DNA of 64,000 nucleotides from G965198795 sp965198795 (GCA_965198795.1 OZ240674.1:868001-932000), one strand, 5' to 3'. Positions 35,764-44,833 are shown, counted from the first letter of the stretch. Made by a program: numbers and translations. Notes: a model not told the origin generated them from the sequence alone.

Positions 35764-37085
35764 CGACTCGTCGCGGCCCGCTTGAGAGTTTCGCGGAACC
35801 GCTCTCGAACCATCGGTGCGTCGTGACGCGCGGCGGCGCGCCGCGCGTTCTCCAGCAGTCTCCGCCGGTAGGGAATGTCCTCAATCAGCCGCAGCAATCC
35901 CGCATCCAGACTGGTTGGAGACGCGTCGTCCACCACATGGCCCCATTTCGCCTCGCGGGCGTATTCGACTTGTGCGAGCCCTTTGGGCCCGTAAACCAGC
36001 ACCGGCGCGCCCGCAGCAAGATAGGCGGGCACTTTTGTCGGCATGGAATAGCGGATAAAACGGGCGCTCGCGGCGTCAAAATTTACTGGAAGAAGGAGAA
36101 TGTCCGCGCGGCTGATACGCCTGAAGAAGTCCTCGTCGCAGCGGATGGGAGGTTCGAGACGGACGCAGGGGTCGATCAGCAATTGACCCTTGAATTGACG
36201 TTCGACATCCATCGGCGAACAGATCGTGACTTTTATGTTGAAGGCGGCCCGATTCAACCTCACGGCCGCCCGGCAACAGGCGGCGAGCGAAGAAAGCTGG
36301 GCGTTCGGGAAGATCGATCCCATGTAAAGGACGTCAACTGGATCGCCGACGGTGACGTCTTTTTTCGCAACGGGTTTCCAACGCTGGATATCGAGCGTGT
36401 TTTGAAAAGGCTGAAAGTCGAAGCCGTAACGGTCACGGTATTCCAGGCGCATGGCGTCGGAAACGCCAAGGTGGACCGACGCCCGCGCAAACGCCCGGTG
36501 CAAAAGCGTGGACATTTCCCGTCTGCGCGTCGGACCCAGCAGGCCCCGGCGATGATAATCGGACGGCCAATCGTCCATCATGTGGACGGCGCTGCGCAAC
36601 TGGTAAGTCTGCGCCACTTGTTCGATCAGGCGCATCATGCCGTTGGACCCGAGAATAGTGTGGATCAGGTCCGGTTTGAAGTCCTCGATAAAGGCGCGAA
36701 GGCGCGGGGTGAGGGTCGCGCGCTCGGGGAAACTGTCGCCCAGCACGGCCACCGCCGCCGATTTCAAATAACGCGCCAGCCAGCGGACGGACGGGGGAGC
36801 CGCCGCCGGTCGGGCGGAACCATGGGAAGAGGGGCCGGCGCCGGACGCCCGGTAGCCCCGGCGCAGCCGGTCGAATGGCGGCGCGAGGTCCAGCTCCTCC
36901 GTTCCCAGAACGAAAAACCGTTCGCAGACGTCATTGGTCGTCGGCTCCGGGTCGTTATGGACACAAGCCAGGGCGTCCTTCGGCCATCCCGCGAACAGGT
37001 TGGAAAAGGTGACTCCGCCCCCTGTTGTTTTGTTGAACCCGTGTCCGCTGATGACCAATATTCGAGGATATTCGTGTTTGCTCAA
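35760..37085 (-). CDS. GT-B glycosyltransferase (group 1)
   Basis: A 441-aa glycosyltransferase with N-terminal ILVISGHGFNKTTGGGVTFSNL, whose Gly-rich loop is typical of donor-binding GT4 enzymes, the SAVHMMDDWPSDYHRRGL acceptor-side segment, VDVLYMGSIFPNAQ at the start of the second domain, and TKVPAYLAAGAPVLVYGPKG near the C-terminus. The start is a TTG that overlaps the preceding stop codon (TTGA). Donor sugar unknown. Confidence 0.85.
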   Translation of the reverse strand: MSKHEYPRILVISGHGFNKTTGGGVTFSNLFAGWPKDALACVHNDPEPTTNDVCERFFVLGTEELDLAPPFDRLRRGYRASGAGPSSHGSARPAAAPPSVRWLARYLKSAAVAVLGDSFPERATLTPRLRAFIEDFKPDLIHTILGSNGMMRLIEQVAQTYQLRSAVHMMDDWPSDYHRRGLLGPTRRREMSTLLHRAFARASVHLGVSDAMRLEYRDRYGFDFQPFQNTLDIQRWKPVAKKDVTVGDPVDVLYMGSIFPNAQLSSLAACCRAAVRLNRAAFNIKVTICSPMDVERQFKGQLLIDPCVRLEPPIRCDEDFFRRISRADILLLPVNFDAASARFIRYSMPTKVPAYLAAGAPVLVYGPKGLAQVEYAREAKWGHVVDDASPTSLDAGLLRLIEDIPYRRRLLENARRAAARHDAPMVRERFRETLKRAATSR

Positions 37086-37762
37086 TGGTTTTTCACAGCT
37101 GTCAGCATGATGATCGGCGTATCACAGTCTGGAGTTGGATTCGGCTCCAGGCCCGTTGATTTGATCAAGCTTTGCCAAACGTCAGGGGATAATCGATTGC
37201 GCGAATTGATCAGATAATCGACGCGCGCCATATACCGTGTCTTACCGATCAGCCACGCACATCCGGGAAGCCCAAGGATCGACTGCTGTAGCCGTTCTCG
37301 TCGGCGGACTGAATGACGTTCGTCCGGCGCCGTGATAACCAACTTTCCGCCCGGCTTCAAGACTCGTGAGAGTTCAGCGAGAGTCTCGGCGGGGTCCGGT
37401 ACGTACTCCATAACCGAAGAAGCAGTCACCATGTCAAACCGCGCGTCAAAAAATGGCAAGGGGGTTCCAGGCGTTAGCAAGACCGTCTGAAGCTCCGAAT
37501 CGCCAGCGCATAGCGATGTACAAGCATCCAGCATCGCTTGCGAGACGTCGGCGATGGTGACATTCCAGCCCAATTCGCCAAAGGCGCGCGCGATATGCCC
37601 GCCGCCGCCGCCAAATTCCAAGAGGGTCGCGGTTTGATTCGGGGCGCCGCCCACTGCGTCAATGAAGCGTCCAACCCGCCCCGCCATATCTGGGTTATTG
37701 ACATACCGGTCGATCCAATCTTCCGCCAAGTGATCGAAATATCGTGTGGATGCGCCGTTCAA
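37082..37762 (-). CDS. class I SAM-dependent methyltransferase
   Basis: A 226-aa methyltransferase, UbiE/UbiG-like in its motifs: LLEFGGGGGHIARAF, TIADVSQAMLDAC, VTASSVMEYVPDPAETL and VLKPGGKLVITAP. The second half has RERLQQSILGLPG, a region that in relatives lies near the acceptor. The start codon is TTG, overlapping the preceding stop (TTGA). Coupled to genes on both sides. Confidence 0.87.
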   Translation of the reverse strand: MNGASTRYFDHLAEDWIDRYVNNPDMAGRVGRFIDAVGGAPNQTATLLEFGGGGGHIARAFGELGWNVTIADVSQAMLDACTSLCAGDSELQTVLLTPGTPLPFFDARFDMVTASSVMEYVPDPAETLAELSRVLKPGGKLVITAPDERHSVRRRERLQQSILGLPGCAWLIGKTRYMARVDYLINSRNRLSPDVWQSLIKSTGLEPNPTPDCDTPIIMLTAVKNH

Positions 37763-39897
37763 TGGGAAACACCAAGAATCTTTTTTTGGACGTCGAGAGC
37801 GATTCGGCCCGCCTGTAGTTGCTGCCAGAGCGGGACCGCGGCCTCGCCGGCGCGGACGGACGCGATGAAGGCCGCGAACTGCTCGGCGTGACCTTTCTCC
37901 GGCTTGCCGGCGGTTTTCATCGCGAGGTCGCGGCCCGCCGCCGTCAAGGTCTTGAAATCCTCGCCGGTGAACACGGCGCCGTCGCAGAAGACGTCATAGC
38001 GCTCCTTCGGGTGCGCCATGTGGCCTGCGGCGCTGTAGGTCAGCGTCGCGACGGACCCGTCGGCGAAGCCCAGGACAGCGCTGAAATTATCATCCCGGCG
38101 GAAGGCCTCCGTCGCCGGTTTGACGGCGGCCGCCCGCACGGAGACCACCTCCGCGCCGGTGAGATAGGTGAATAGGTCATAGAAATGGCAGGCCTCGCCG
38201 ATATTCCGCCCGCCGCCCTCGGGTCCGTGGACCCAACTGCCGGGCGCCTGATAGCCGGCGTTGACCCGGTAGGATATCTGCATGGGGCCGTCGCGGCCCG
38301 CCAAGGCGGCCTTGAGCGCCGCAGCGTGAGGCGAGAATCGCCGGTTATGGCCGCTCAGCAGGACGGGGGCGCCGTCTTTGGCGTCCCGGTAAAACGCCTC
38401 GATGGCGTCCAGTTCGGCGTCCGTCAGGCCCAGGGGCTTCTCCACCAGCACATGCTTGCCCGCCTGGAGCGCTTTCAGCGCCATGGGTCCGTGAAGGTCG
38501 TGGCGCGTCGCGATCAGGACGGCGTCCACGTCCGCATCCCGGAGAACTTCCTCGATGGAGGTGCAGGCATGAACCGCGCCCGCCTGTTCCGCCACTTGCT
38601 TGGCCGTATGGCCGTTCCGGGTGACCACCGCGCGCAGCGCCGCGTCCCTGGACGCCTCGATCAGGGGAAGGTGCGTCGATTTCGCGAACCCGCCGGCGCC
38701 GACGAGGGCGATCCGCAAGGGACCGGAGTCCGCCGCGGCGGCGCCCTTGATCGCGACGCGGCGGCTGGCCTCGCGCGTTTCAAAACCCGGATAGGTCAGC
38801 AGCACGGCCAGGGGCGGATCATCGCCGTTCAAAGAGCCGTACGCCTCGCGGGCCTCGCTGATCTCGAACGCGCCGCCGACGAGAGGATCCGTATCGACCT
38901 TGCCCGAGGCGAGCAGGTCCAGATAGGCCGCCATGTTCCGGTTCTCGGTCCAGCGGACGTAGCCCACCGGATAATCCAGGCCGTCCCGCTCATAGGCGCT
39001 GTCGTAGCGGCCGGGTCCGTAGGAGGTGGAGATCAGGACGTCGATCTCTTTCTCGTAGATATCCGCCCGGTCGATATCCATGTTGACGTCGCCGACGATG
39101 ACGCAGCGGCCCTTTCGGCGGGTGAGCCGCAGGGCCTCGGCGATGACGCCTTCTGATCGGGACGCGGCCGTGATGATGACCCCGTCCGCGCCCACGCCGC
39201 CGGTCAGGCGGTGGACGCGCTCGACAACCGCGCCGTCCGCCGCCTTCATTGTCGCGTCGGCGCCGAGAGACGAGGCGGTGTCCAGGCGGCCTTGGCGGGT
39301 GTCCGTGCCGATCACCCGGCAGCCGTTGGCTTTCAGTATCTGAACCGTCAACTGTCCCAGCAGCCCGAGACCGGCCACGACGAAGGTCTCGCCCAGGGTG
39401 GGATTGGCGCGGCGGACGCCTTGCAGCGCGATGGCGCCCAGGGTGACGGTTGACGCCGCGTTCAGGTCTAGTTTGTCCGGTATGGGAACGACCAGATTAC
39501 GCGGCGCGCGGATGATTTCAGCGTGATAGGCCTCGGCCGAACCCGCGCAGGCGACTAGGCCGCCCACCTGGATGTCCTCAACTCCCCGGCCCGCCGCGAT
39601 GACGCGCCCGGCCGCCGAGTAACCCGCCGGATAGGCGGCGGCAAGCTTTTGACCGACCAGACGCCTGGTCTCCCGGAGGCCTTGCGCGCGGGCGGTTTCC
39701 AAAACCTTGCGCACCTGATCGGGCCGCGCGCGCGCCCGGTCCCAGAGCGATAATGAGGCGCCTTTCATGCTGGACAGTTCCGTTCCCGGCGAAATGCAGG
39801 ACGCGGCGACGGAAACGAGCACCGCGCCCGGCTCGGCGCCGGGAGCGGGCACGTCATCGACGATCACGCCGTCGCGGGAAAAAAGGACCTGTTTCAT
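37759..39897 (-). CDS. bi-domain oxidoreductase: zinc-alcohol-dehydrogenase-like plus Gfo/Idh/MocA-like
   Basis: A 712-aa fusion. Residues 1-360 are a medium-chain dehydrogenase (CISPGTELSSMKG, GYSAAGRVIAAG, and the Rossmann loop VVAGLGLLGQL). Residues from about 390 are a Gfo/Idh/MocA dehydrogenase (ALVGAGGFAKSTHLPL, then VLVEKPLGLTD with the catalytic Lys, and NIGEACHFYDLFTYLTGAE). Both would use NAD(P). Such fusions recur in capsule and exopolysaccharide loci and probably oxidise and re-reduce a sugar nucleotide at two positions, but no product is proven that I know of. ATGA overlap with the next gene upstream. Confidence 0.9.
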   Translation of the reverse strand: MKQVLFSRDGVIVDDVPAPGAEPGAVLVSVAASCISPGTELSSMKGASLSLWDRARARPDQVRKVLETARAQGLRETRRLVGQKLAAAYPAGYSAAGRVIAAGRGVEDIQVGGLVACAGSAEAYHAEIIRAPRNLVVPIPDKLDLNAASTVTLGAIALQGVRRANPTLGETFVVAGLGLLGQLTVQILKANGCRVIGTDTRQGRLDTASSLGADATMKAADGAVVERVHRLTGGVGADGVIITAASRSEGVIAEALRLTRRKGRCVIVGDVNMDIDRADIYEKEIDVLISTSYGPGRYDSAYERDGLDYPVGYVRWTENRNMAAYLDLLASGKVDTDPLVGGAFEISEAREAYGSLNGDDPPLAVLLTYPGFETREASRRVAIKGAAAADSGPLRIALVGAGGFAKSTHLPLIEASRDAALRAVVTRNGHTAKQVAEQAGAVHACTSIEEVLRDADVDAVLIATRHDLHGPMALKALQAGKHVLVEKPLGLTDAELDAIEAFYRDAKDGAPVLLSGHNRRFSPHAAALKAALAGRDGPMQISYRVNAGYQAPGSWVHGPEGGGRNIGEACHFYDLFTYLTGAEVVSVRAAAVKPATEAFRRDDNFSAVLGFADGSVATLTYSAAGHMAHPKERYDVFCDGAVFTGEDFKTLTAAGRDLAMKTAGKPEKGHAEQFAAFIASVRAGEAAVPLWQQLQAGRIALDVQKKILGVSH

Positions 39898-41132
39898 GAT
39901 GGACCGAGAATATTCAAATAGAGATTTTCGAACCGGGAAAGTTCCAGTTCGCGGGTAAACTCTTGTTCTATCAACCTGCGGCCGTTCATGCCCAGCTTGG
40001 CGCGTAACGGTTCGTTTTCCAACAGTTCCCCGAGAGCCCCGCCGAGTTCCCGCGCCTGTTTGGGAGGCGAGAGAAACCCGGTTTCTCCATGTATGACGGC
40101 GTCTCTCACGCCGCCCGCGTCGGCGGCGACGACGGGGCGGCTCATCGCGAGCGCCTCCAGCGCCGTATTCGGCAGGTTCTCGACCGCGGATGGGATGACG
40201 ACGATATCGGAAGCGGCGTACGCCAGTTTCAGGTTTTCCTCGTCACCGACGTAGCCCAGGGAATGAACGTCCTGAGAGACGGCGGTGCGCCAATGATCCG
40301 CCCCGGCCCCCGCCACGATCAATAACGAATCGCGCAGTTCGGGACGCGTCCGAAGGGCTTCGGCGAGAGTGTCCGTTCCCTTTCGGGGATTGTCATGGGC
40401 GATGTGCGCGCAAAACAGGATGCCGGTCTTGCCGCTGGCGACGCCGAGACGCTTCCGGGCCTCGGACCGGTCCATCGGCGAGTAGGCGCCGACGTCGATC
40501 CCGTTTGGAATTCGCACGACCGGAAATTCATCAAGCAACGGGCTTTGACGCGCGGCTTCCTCGGTCCAGGACGAGGGCGCGACGATGGTCATCGGCAAAT
40601 CGCGGTAAAACCGTTTTTTCCTGCGCCAAAGATACCCTGTCAGATCAAGGCCGACCGGGGGATAGGCCGCCGTGTCCGGACAGCCGCCGCAGCCGGTTTT
40701 CCAACGGCTGCAATCGCCGGAGTACGCGCAATGTCCGGTCATCGGCCATTGGTCCGACAGCCGCCAAACCAAAGGAGCCCGGTTCGCCAAGACGGGAAGC
40801 CGCGCGACGTCCATGTAGCCGCCGTGAATGTTGAACAACTGGATGATATCGGCCGTCCGCACCCATGGGTGACGGCCCGCGCGTCTCGCTGCGGGAAGGG
40901 CGCAGTACTGGAGACCGGCCTTTGACGTGACGCGGTTGAATTGATGATTGAAATAGGCGGCGGCGCGGCCGGCGGCGAGGGGAGCGACGCGGTCGTCGGT
41001 CGAGGATTTGGAGCCCACGAGTATCCGGGAGTCCCAGCCCGAGGCCGTCAGTCCGTTATGCAGCCGCCAAGCGGAGCGGGCGGATCCGCCTTCGGTGTCC
41101 GATGTGGAAAAATGAACGATACGGCGGGTCAG
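39894..41132 (-). CDS. GT4 glycosyltransferase, probably using a non-standard CTG start
   Basis: A family 4 glycosyltransferase. The first ordinary start codon is GTG 41018, but upstream, in frame, the DNA reads TRRIVHFSTSDTEGGSARSA and then WRLHNGLTASGWDSRILV, which is the normal N-terminus of this GT4 group. The open frame reaches CTG 41132, just after the asparagine-synthase stop codon, giving about 412 aa. Later segments are IQLFNIHGGYMD, PVVRIPNGIDVGAYSP, SLGYVGDEENLKLAYAASDI and VIPSAVENLPNTALEALAMS. The true start could be CTG 41132 or a hidden sequence error. Confidence 0.82.
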   Translation of the reverse strand: MTRRIVHFSTSDTEGGSARSAWRLHNGLTASGWDSRILVGSKSSTDDRVAPLAAGRAAAYFNHQFNRVTSKAGLQYCALPAARRAGRHPWVRTADIIQLFNIHGGYMDVARLPVLANRAPLVWRLSDQWPMTGHCAYSGDCSRWKTGCGGCPDTAAYPPVGLDLTGYLWRRKKRFYRDLPMTIVAPSSWTEEAARQSPLLDEFPVVRIPNGIDVGAYSPMDRSEARKRLGVASGKTGILFCAHIAHDNPRKGTDTLAEALRTRPELRDSLLIVAGAGADHWRTAVSQDVHSLGYVGDEENLKLAYAASDIVVIPSAVENLPNTALEALAMSRPVVAADAGGVRDAVIHGETGFLSPPKQARELGGALGELLENEPLRAKLGMNGRRLIEQEFTRELELSRFENLYLNILGPS

Positions 41133-41136
41133 AGGA

Positions 41137-42945
41137 TCAGGAGGCGGCCCGCCTCTCCCACCAGAGCTGGAACATCAGAACGGCCCAGAGTTTTTTCGAA
41201 TGATCCGCCGATCCGTCAAGGTGCGGCGTGACAATTCGCGCCTGGAGGGCGCTGGTGAAGACGCCTTGGCGCTTCAGAAAGGAATCCGCCGTGACCCGCT
41301 CGACCAGGGAACGAAGCTCGCCGCGCAGCCAAGCGCCTTGAGGAATTACGAATCCGCGCTTGGGAGCGTTGATCAGCGCCTTTGGCAACACCGGCGCCGC
41401 GGCCTGTCTCAGGAGACCCTTGATATTGAAGGGATTGGTTCGGATATCCGATGGTATTCGAGACACGAGATCGGTTAATCCATTGTCCAGAAACGGGGTT
41501 CGCGCCTCAAGGGAATGAGCCATGGAGAAGCGGTCCGTCATGAGCAGAAATTCGTCCGGCAATTGTGTTTCAATATCGACGAGGCTGGCGGCGTCCCTGA
41601 CGGACGCGGTGGATCCGTCCGAGAGTCCATCGAACAGGAGGTCGTTGGTGTCCCGCCACGGCTTGGCCGATTGGGCCAGGACCTCTCGTTTTTCCGAGTC
41701 TGGCCAGTAGTAGCTGGCTTCAAAAAACGACTTCTGAAACAAGGCCTTGCCGATTTGATGTTTCCGGCGCGGCATGAGCCGGCGCAGCCGGCGGCCTTCA
41801 AGCGGGCTCCATTTCGCATAGTTGCCGAACATCTCGTCGCCGCCGGTTCCCGTGAGTCCAACCTTGACCTTTTCGCCCATGACCTTGAACACGAACCAGG
41901 ATGGCAATCCGCCCCCGTAAGGTTCGTCCAGGCTGTCGACCATGGCCTCGAGTTCATCAAGCAACGCATCGGGTCGAAGGATGATCTCCTCGTGCCGCAA
42001 TCCCCATTTTTCGGCGGCCAGCCGCGCAAGCGGCAGTTCGTCCAGCGGCGCGTTCTCCGGTCCGGAGAAACCCAGCGACACGGCCATGAGGTCGGTTCCG
42101 TTCCGCGCCGCGTATCCGGCGACCGCGGACGAGTCGAGTCCGCCCGACAAGGAAACCGCGACCGGAACATCCGACCAACACCAGCGCTTGACGGCCGCTT
42201 GTAATTCGGCGGCGATCATATGCGGCCAGTCTGATGGCCGGACATGATCATCCGGCTGGTATTTGAAACGCCACCAGCGGGTGAGCGCGACGTCGCCGGA
42301 ACCGGTGTCGTAAACAAGAAAGTGACCGGGAGGAACGCGCCTGATGTCCCGGAAAACGGAACCGCCGCCTGGAATGAACATCAGGCTGAGATAATCGAAA
42401 GCGGCCTGAGGGTCCAATTCGCGCGAAACGAACGGAAGCGCCAGAAGACTCTTTATTTCGGAGGCGAAGGCGAACCGGCCGGATTGGTGAACATAATGCA
42501 GCGGCTTGATGCCGAAGCGGTCCCGGGCGCAGAGCACGGTTTGTTTTTCCGCGTCATGGAAGGCGAAGGCGAACATGCCGTTCAGCCAGGGAAGACAATC
42601 CGCGCCGTGTTTTTGCAGCAGCTTGAAAAGGGTTTCCGTATCCGAGCGGCCGCTTTCGAAAACCTCATCTTCCGCGAAATGGGCGCGTCTTAAATCAAGC
42701 GCGTTGAATATCTCGCCGTTGAAGACCATAGCGAACCGGCGGTCTTCGGAGACCATGGGCTGCCGCCCGCCGTCGATGTCGATGATCGCCAGCCGGCTCA
42801 TGGCGAGACCCAGGCGTTTGTCCCGCGACAGCACTGCGCCCTGGTCGTCCGGTCCCCGGTGACGCTGGCGAACGTTCATGGCGGACAGCGCCTTCATGAT
42901 TGATGGGCCACCCGATGGAAGGGAGAGTCCGGCTACGCCGCACAT
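41137..42945 (-). CDS. asnB: asparagine synthase family amidotransferase, copy 3
   Basis: A 602-aa enzyme with Cys2 in MCGVAGL, HRGPDDQGAVL, AMVFNGEIFNALDL and the PP-loop VSLSGGLDSSAVAGYA. It has Leu where copies 1 and 2 have Val in the loop and is about 30-50 residues shorter, so it is a distinct paralogue rather than a recent duplicate. The SLDEPYGGGLPSWFVFKVM segment is typical of polysaccharide-locus AsnB. It lies five bases upstream of the GT4 open frame. Likely amidates a uronic or ulosonic acid residue. Confidence 0.92.
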   Translation of the reverse strand: MCGVAGLSLPSGGPSIMKALSAMNVRQRHRGPDDQGAVLSRDKRLGLAMSRLAIIDIDGGRQPMVSEDRRFAMVFNGEIFNALDLRRAHFAEDEVFESGRSDTETLFKLLQKHGADCLPWLNGMFAFAFHDAEKQTVLCARDRFGIKPLHYVHQSGRFAFASEIKSLLALPFVSRELDPQAAFDYLSLMFIPGGGSVFRDIRRVPPGHFLVYDTGSGDVALTRWWRFKYQPDDHVRPSDWPHMIAAELQAAVKRWCWSDVPVAVSLSGGLDSSAVAGYAARNGTDLMAVSLGFSGPENAPLDELPLARLAAEKWGLRHEEIILRPDALLDELEAMVDSLDEPYGGGLPSWFVFKVMGEKVKVGLTGTGGDEMFGNYAKWSPLEGRRLRRLMPRRKHQIGKALFQKSFFEASYYWPDSEKREVLAQSAKPWRDTNDLLFDGLSDGSTASVRDAASLVDIETQLPDEFLLMTDRFSMAHSLEARTPFLDNGLTDLVSRIPSDIRTNPFNIKGLLRQAAAPVLPKALINAPKRGFVIPQGAWLRGELRSLVERVTADSFLKRQGVFTSALQARIVTPHLDGSADHSKKLWAVLMFQLWWERRAAS

Positions 42946-43018
42946 TGTGATGAATGGTTATGATTACCGGCGCCGGCGCGCGATGCGGCAAGCCCGCTCT
43001 GCTTCAGCGGGGCGGCCG

Positions 43019-43116
43019 CGGCGCCGAGGCCGCCGCGTCGAGGTTCTGGTTCTTCGGGGGCGGGAAGCCTTGGAGGTTCTTGCGTCCTCGAAGTGGCGCG
43101 TCCGCGGCATGGCGGC
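43019..43116 (-). pseudogene. decayed partial copy of the methyltransferase gene at 44111
   Basis: About 98 bases align, at roughly 80 percent identity by eye with one small gap, with 44498-44595 inside the intact methyltransferase gene (shared runs include CTTCGGG, GCCTTGGA and GTTCTTG). In the intact gene the stretch encodes GHKNFQGVLPPEELEPLRGG; here the frame is broken. It lies between the third amidotransferase and another methyltransferase. Confidence 0.6.
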
Positions 43117-44106
43117 TCAACCTGACGGTTTTTCGCCATTGCCGAGAACCCCGTTTCCGCCCAAGCCGACGTCGATCCGCTCAAAGCCCGCTTCAATGAA
43201 CCAACGCCGGACATCCTCGACGCGCATCGGGATATCATACTTCGGGGCCAGGGCGTCAAAAGTGTCCATGACGGCCCATTGCAGTTGATCTTCTTTTGAC
43301 AGGCCAGTGTGCATGTAGTTCTGACACGGAACAATCGAACCAAGGTAATTTCCAATCTTGGGAATTCGTTTTATCGCGGTGTCAAACGGCAACCATTTCG
43401 GAATGAACCATTCCAGGAAGGCCATCAATTTTTCAGGCTTTATCCGCGTCGTGAGCCAACGCCACAGATACTTGGATTTCCAGGTTCGTATCTTCCCGTC
43501 CTTTAAATATACATCGATTGAGATACGGCCCCCGGGACGGACCATTTCGCATAGTTTTTGAAAGGCGCCTTCGGGATCGGGGGTGTGTTGAAGGACGCCG
43601 TGGCAGAAGACGTAATCGAAGCAATCGCGCCGAAACGGCATATCGAAGATATCGGCCTGAAAGAACAGAACATTCGGAAAATGGCCATTGTTCTGAAAGT
43701 TGGCGTTGACGGCGGAGGAAAAATCAAATGTCACCAGGTCCGCTTTGGCTTCGGCGAAAAGCCAGGTGAACCGTCCCGCGCCAGAACCCGCCTCAAGAAC
43801 GGTTTTACCCCCGAGGTTATCGATATCCCAGCCGGTTTGCTTGAGCCGGAACAGCGTCATCCGGGTATTGTTCAGGTGATCAAATTGCTGGGTTTTAAAC
43901 TTGCGCCACTGAAGAGCGAAGGCGTCATTGTAGTCATCATCCTCGTGGGCGCGGATAACGCCGCCGACGATTGAAAGCGGCGCTTCCAATCCAATGTCCA
44001 CACAAGACTCATTGAATGTCGACGCGTCGCCGGAGACAAACACGCTGGACTTTAATTTATCAAATAAAATCTTTCTATTTGTATCCATCGGAAGGCTGGG
44101 CGCCAT
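43117..44106 (-). CDS. class I SAM-dependent methyltransferase
   Basis: A 329-aa methyltransferase with motif I VLEAGSGAGRFTWLF, VTFDFSSAV, FDYVFCHGVLQHTPDPEGAF and MVRPGGRISIDVYL, then a long C-terminal region with WSKYLW-like KYLWRWLTTRIKPEKLMAFLEWF. The layout resembles methyltransferases near O-antigen genes that also carry an extra helical part. It follows the 44111 gene by four bases. The start may be 44106 or the Met at 44088. Confidence 0.86.
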   Translation of the reverse strand: MAPSLPMDTNRKILFDKLKSSVFVSGDASTFNESCVDIGLEAPLSIVGGVIRAHEDDDYNDAFALQWRKFKTQQFDHLNNTRMTLFRLKQTGWDIDNLGGKTVLEAGSGAGRFTWLFAEAKADLVTFDFSSAVNANFQNNGHFPNVLFFQADIFDMPFRRDCFDYVFCHGVLQHTPDPEGAFQKLCEMVRPGGRISIDVYLKDGKIRTWKSKYLWRWLTTRIKPEKLMAFLEWFIPKWLPFDTAIKRIPKIGNYLGSIVPCQNYMHTGLSKEDQLQWAVMDTFDALAPKYDIPMRVEDVRRWFIEAGFERIDVGLGGNGVLGNGEKPSG

Positions 44107-44110
44107 CGGC

Positions 44111-44833
44111 TCAATCTGCGGTCCGGCGCGCGATGCAGATAAGATGAGGCGCGCCCTGTGGACCGCTGATCAGACGTTTGATTAATCTTTTGGCCATGGC
44201 TTTTGGGTTGGGCCGCCGGTCAACGGACAAATCCGTCTCGATTGTTCGCGCCACGTCGAACCCCCTGGCGGTCAGCGTGTTGGCCAGCGATACCGGGGTC
44301 CAACTTCTGACATGTTGCCATCTATGAAACAGCTCGCCCGAGGCTGGACACATGATCATGCTTTTCGACAAGTCCTCGTTGTTGGGCGTAGTGAACACGG
44401 CGAGGCCGTTTGGCTTCAACAGGGCAAGCACGGCGTCAAGGGCGTCTTTTAAGTCCTCATCGGATAAATGCTCGATCACTTCGATCAGCAAGATGGCGTC
44501 TAAGCCGCCACGCAGAGGTTCGAGTTCTTCGGGCGGGAGGACGCCTTGGAAGTTCTTGTGTCCTTGAAGCAGTTCGTTTGCGGTCTGGCGGCTGGCCGGA
44601 GAGAGGTCCGTACCGTAAACCTCGGGGAACCGGGCGGCCAGATGAGGCAGCAGGTGACCCGCCCCGCAGCCGAAATCCAGCACACTGTTCGCTCCGCTCA
44701 AGTGCGGTTCCAAGGCGGCGGCGATCTGGGCGCCGAACTGGCGGGTAAAGTACGTTTCGGGATACTGGGATTGCCAGTCCCAGAATCGTTTGATCCGTTC
44801 GGGCGTCCATTCCATGAGGGGGCGGCCAGTCAA
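44111..44833 (-). CDS. class I SAM-dependent methyltransferase
   Basis: A 240-aa methyltransferase: VLDFGCGAGHLLPHL, GTDLSPASRQTANE, AILLIEVIEHLSDEDLKDAL and LKPNGLAVFTTPNNEDL, with ELFHRWQHVRSWTP as in ubiquinone-methyltransferase-like relatives of glycan loci. The start overlaps the stop of the 558-aa gene upstream (ATGA). Part of its sequence recurs as a decayed fragment at 43019-43116. Confidence 0.88.
   Translation of the reverse strand: MTGRPLMEWTPERIKRFWDWQSQYPETYFTRQFGAQIAAALEPHLSGANSVLDFGCGAGHLLPHLAARFPEVYGTDLSPASRQTANELLQGHKNFQGVLPPEELEPLRGGLDAILLIEVIEHLSDEDLKDALDAVLALLKPNGLAVFTTPNNEDLSKSMIMCPASGELFHRWQHVRSWTPVSLANTLTARGFDVARTIETDLSVDRRPNPKAMAKRLIKRLISGPQGAPHLICIARRTAD

Noticed and set aside
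42946..43018. Small gene between asnB copy 3 and the methyltransferase fragment
   Set aside because: No start with a ribosome binding site and no protein-like frame; the space is best explained as decayed DNA.
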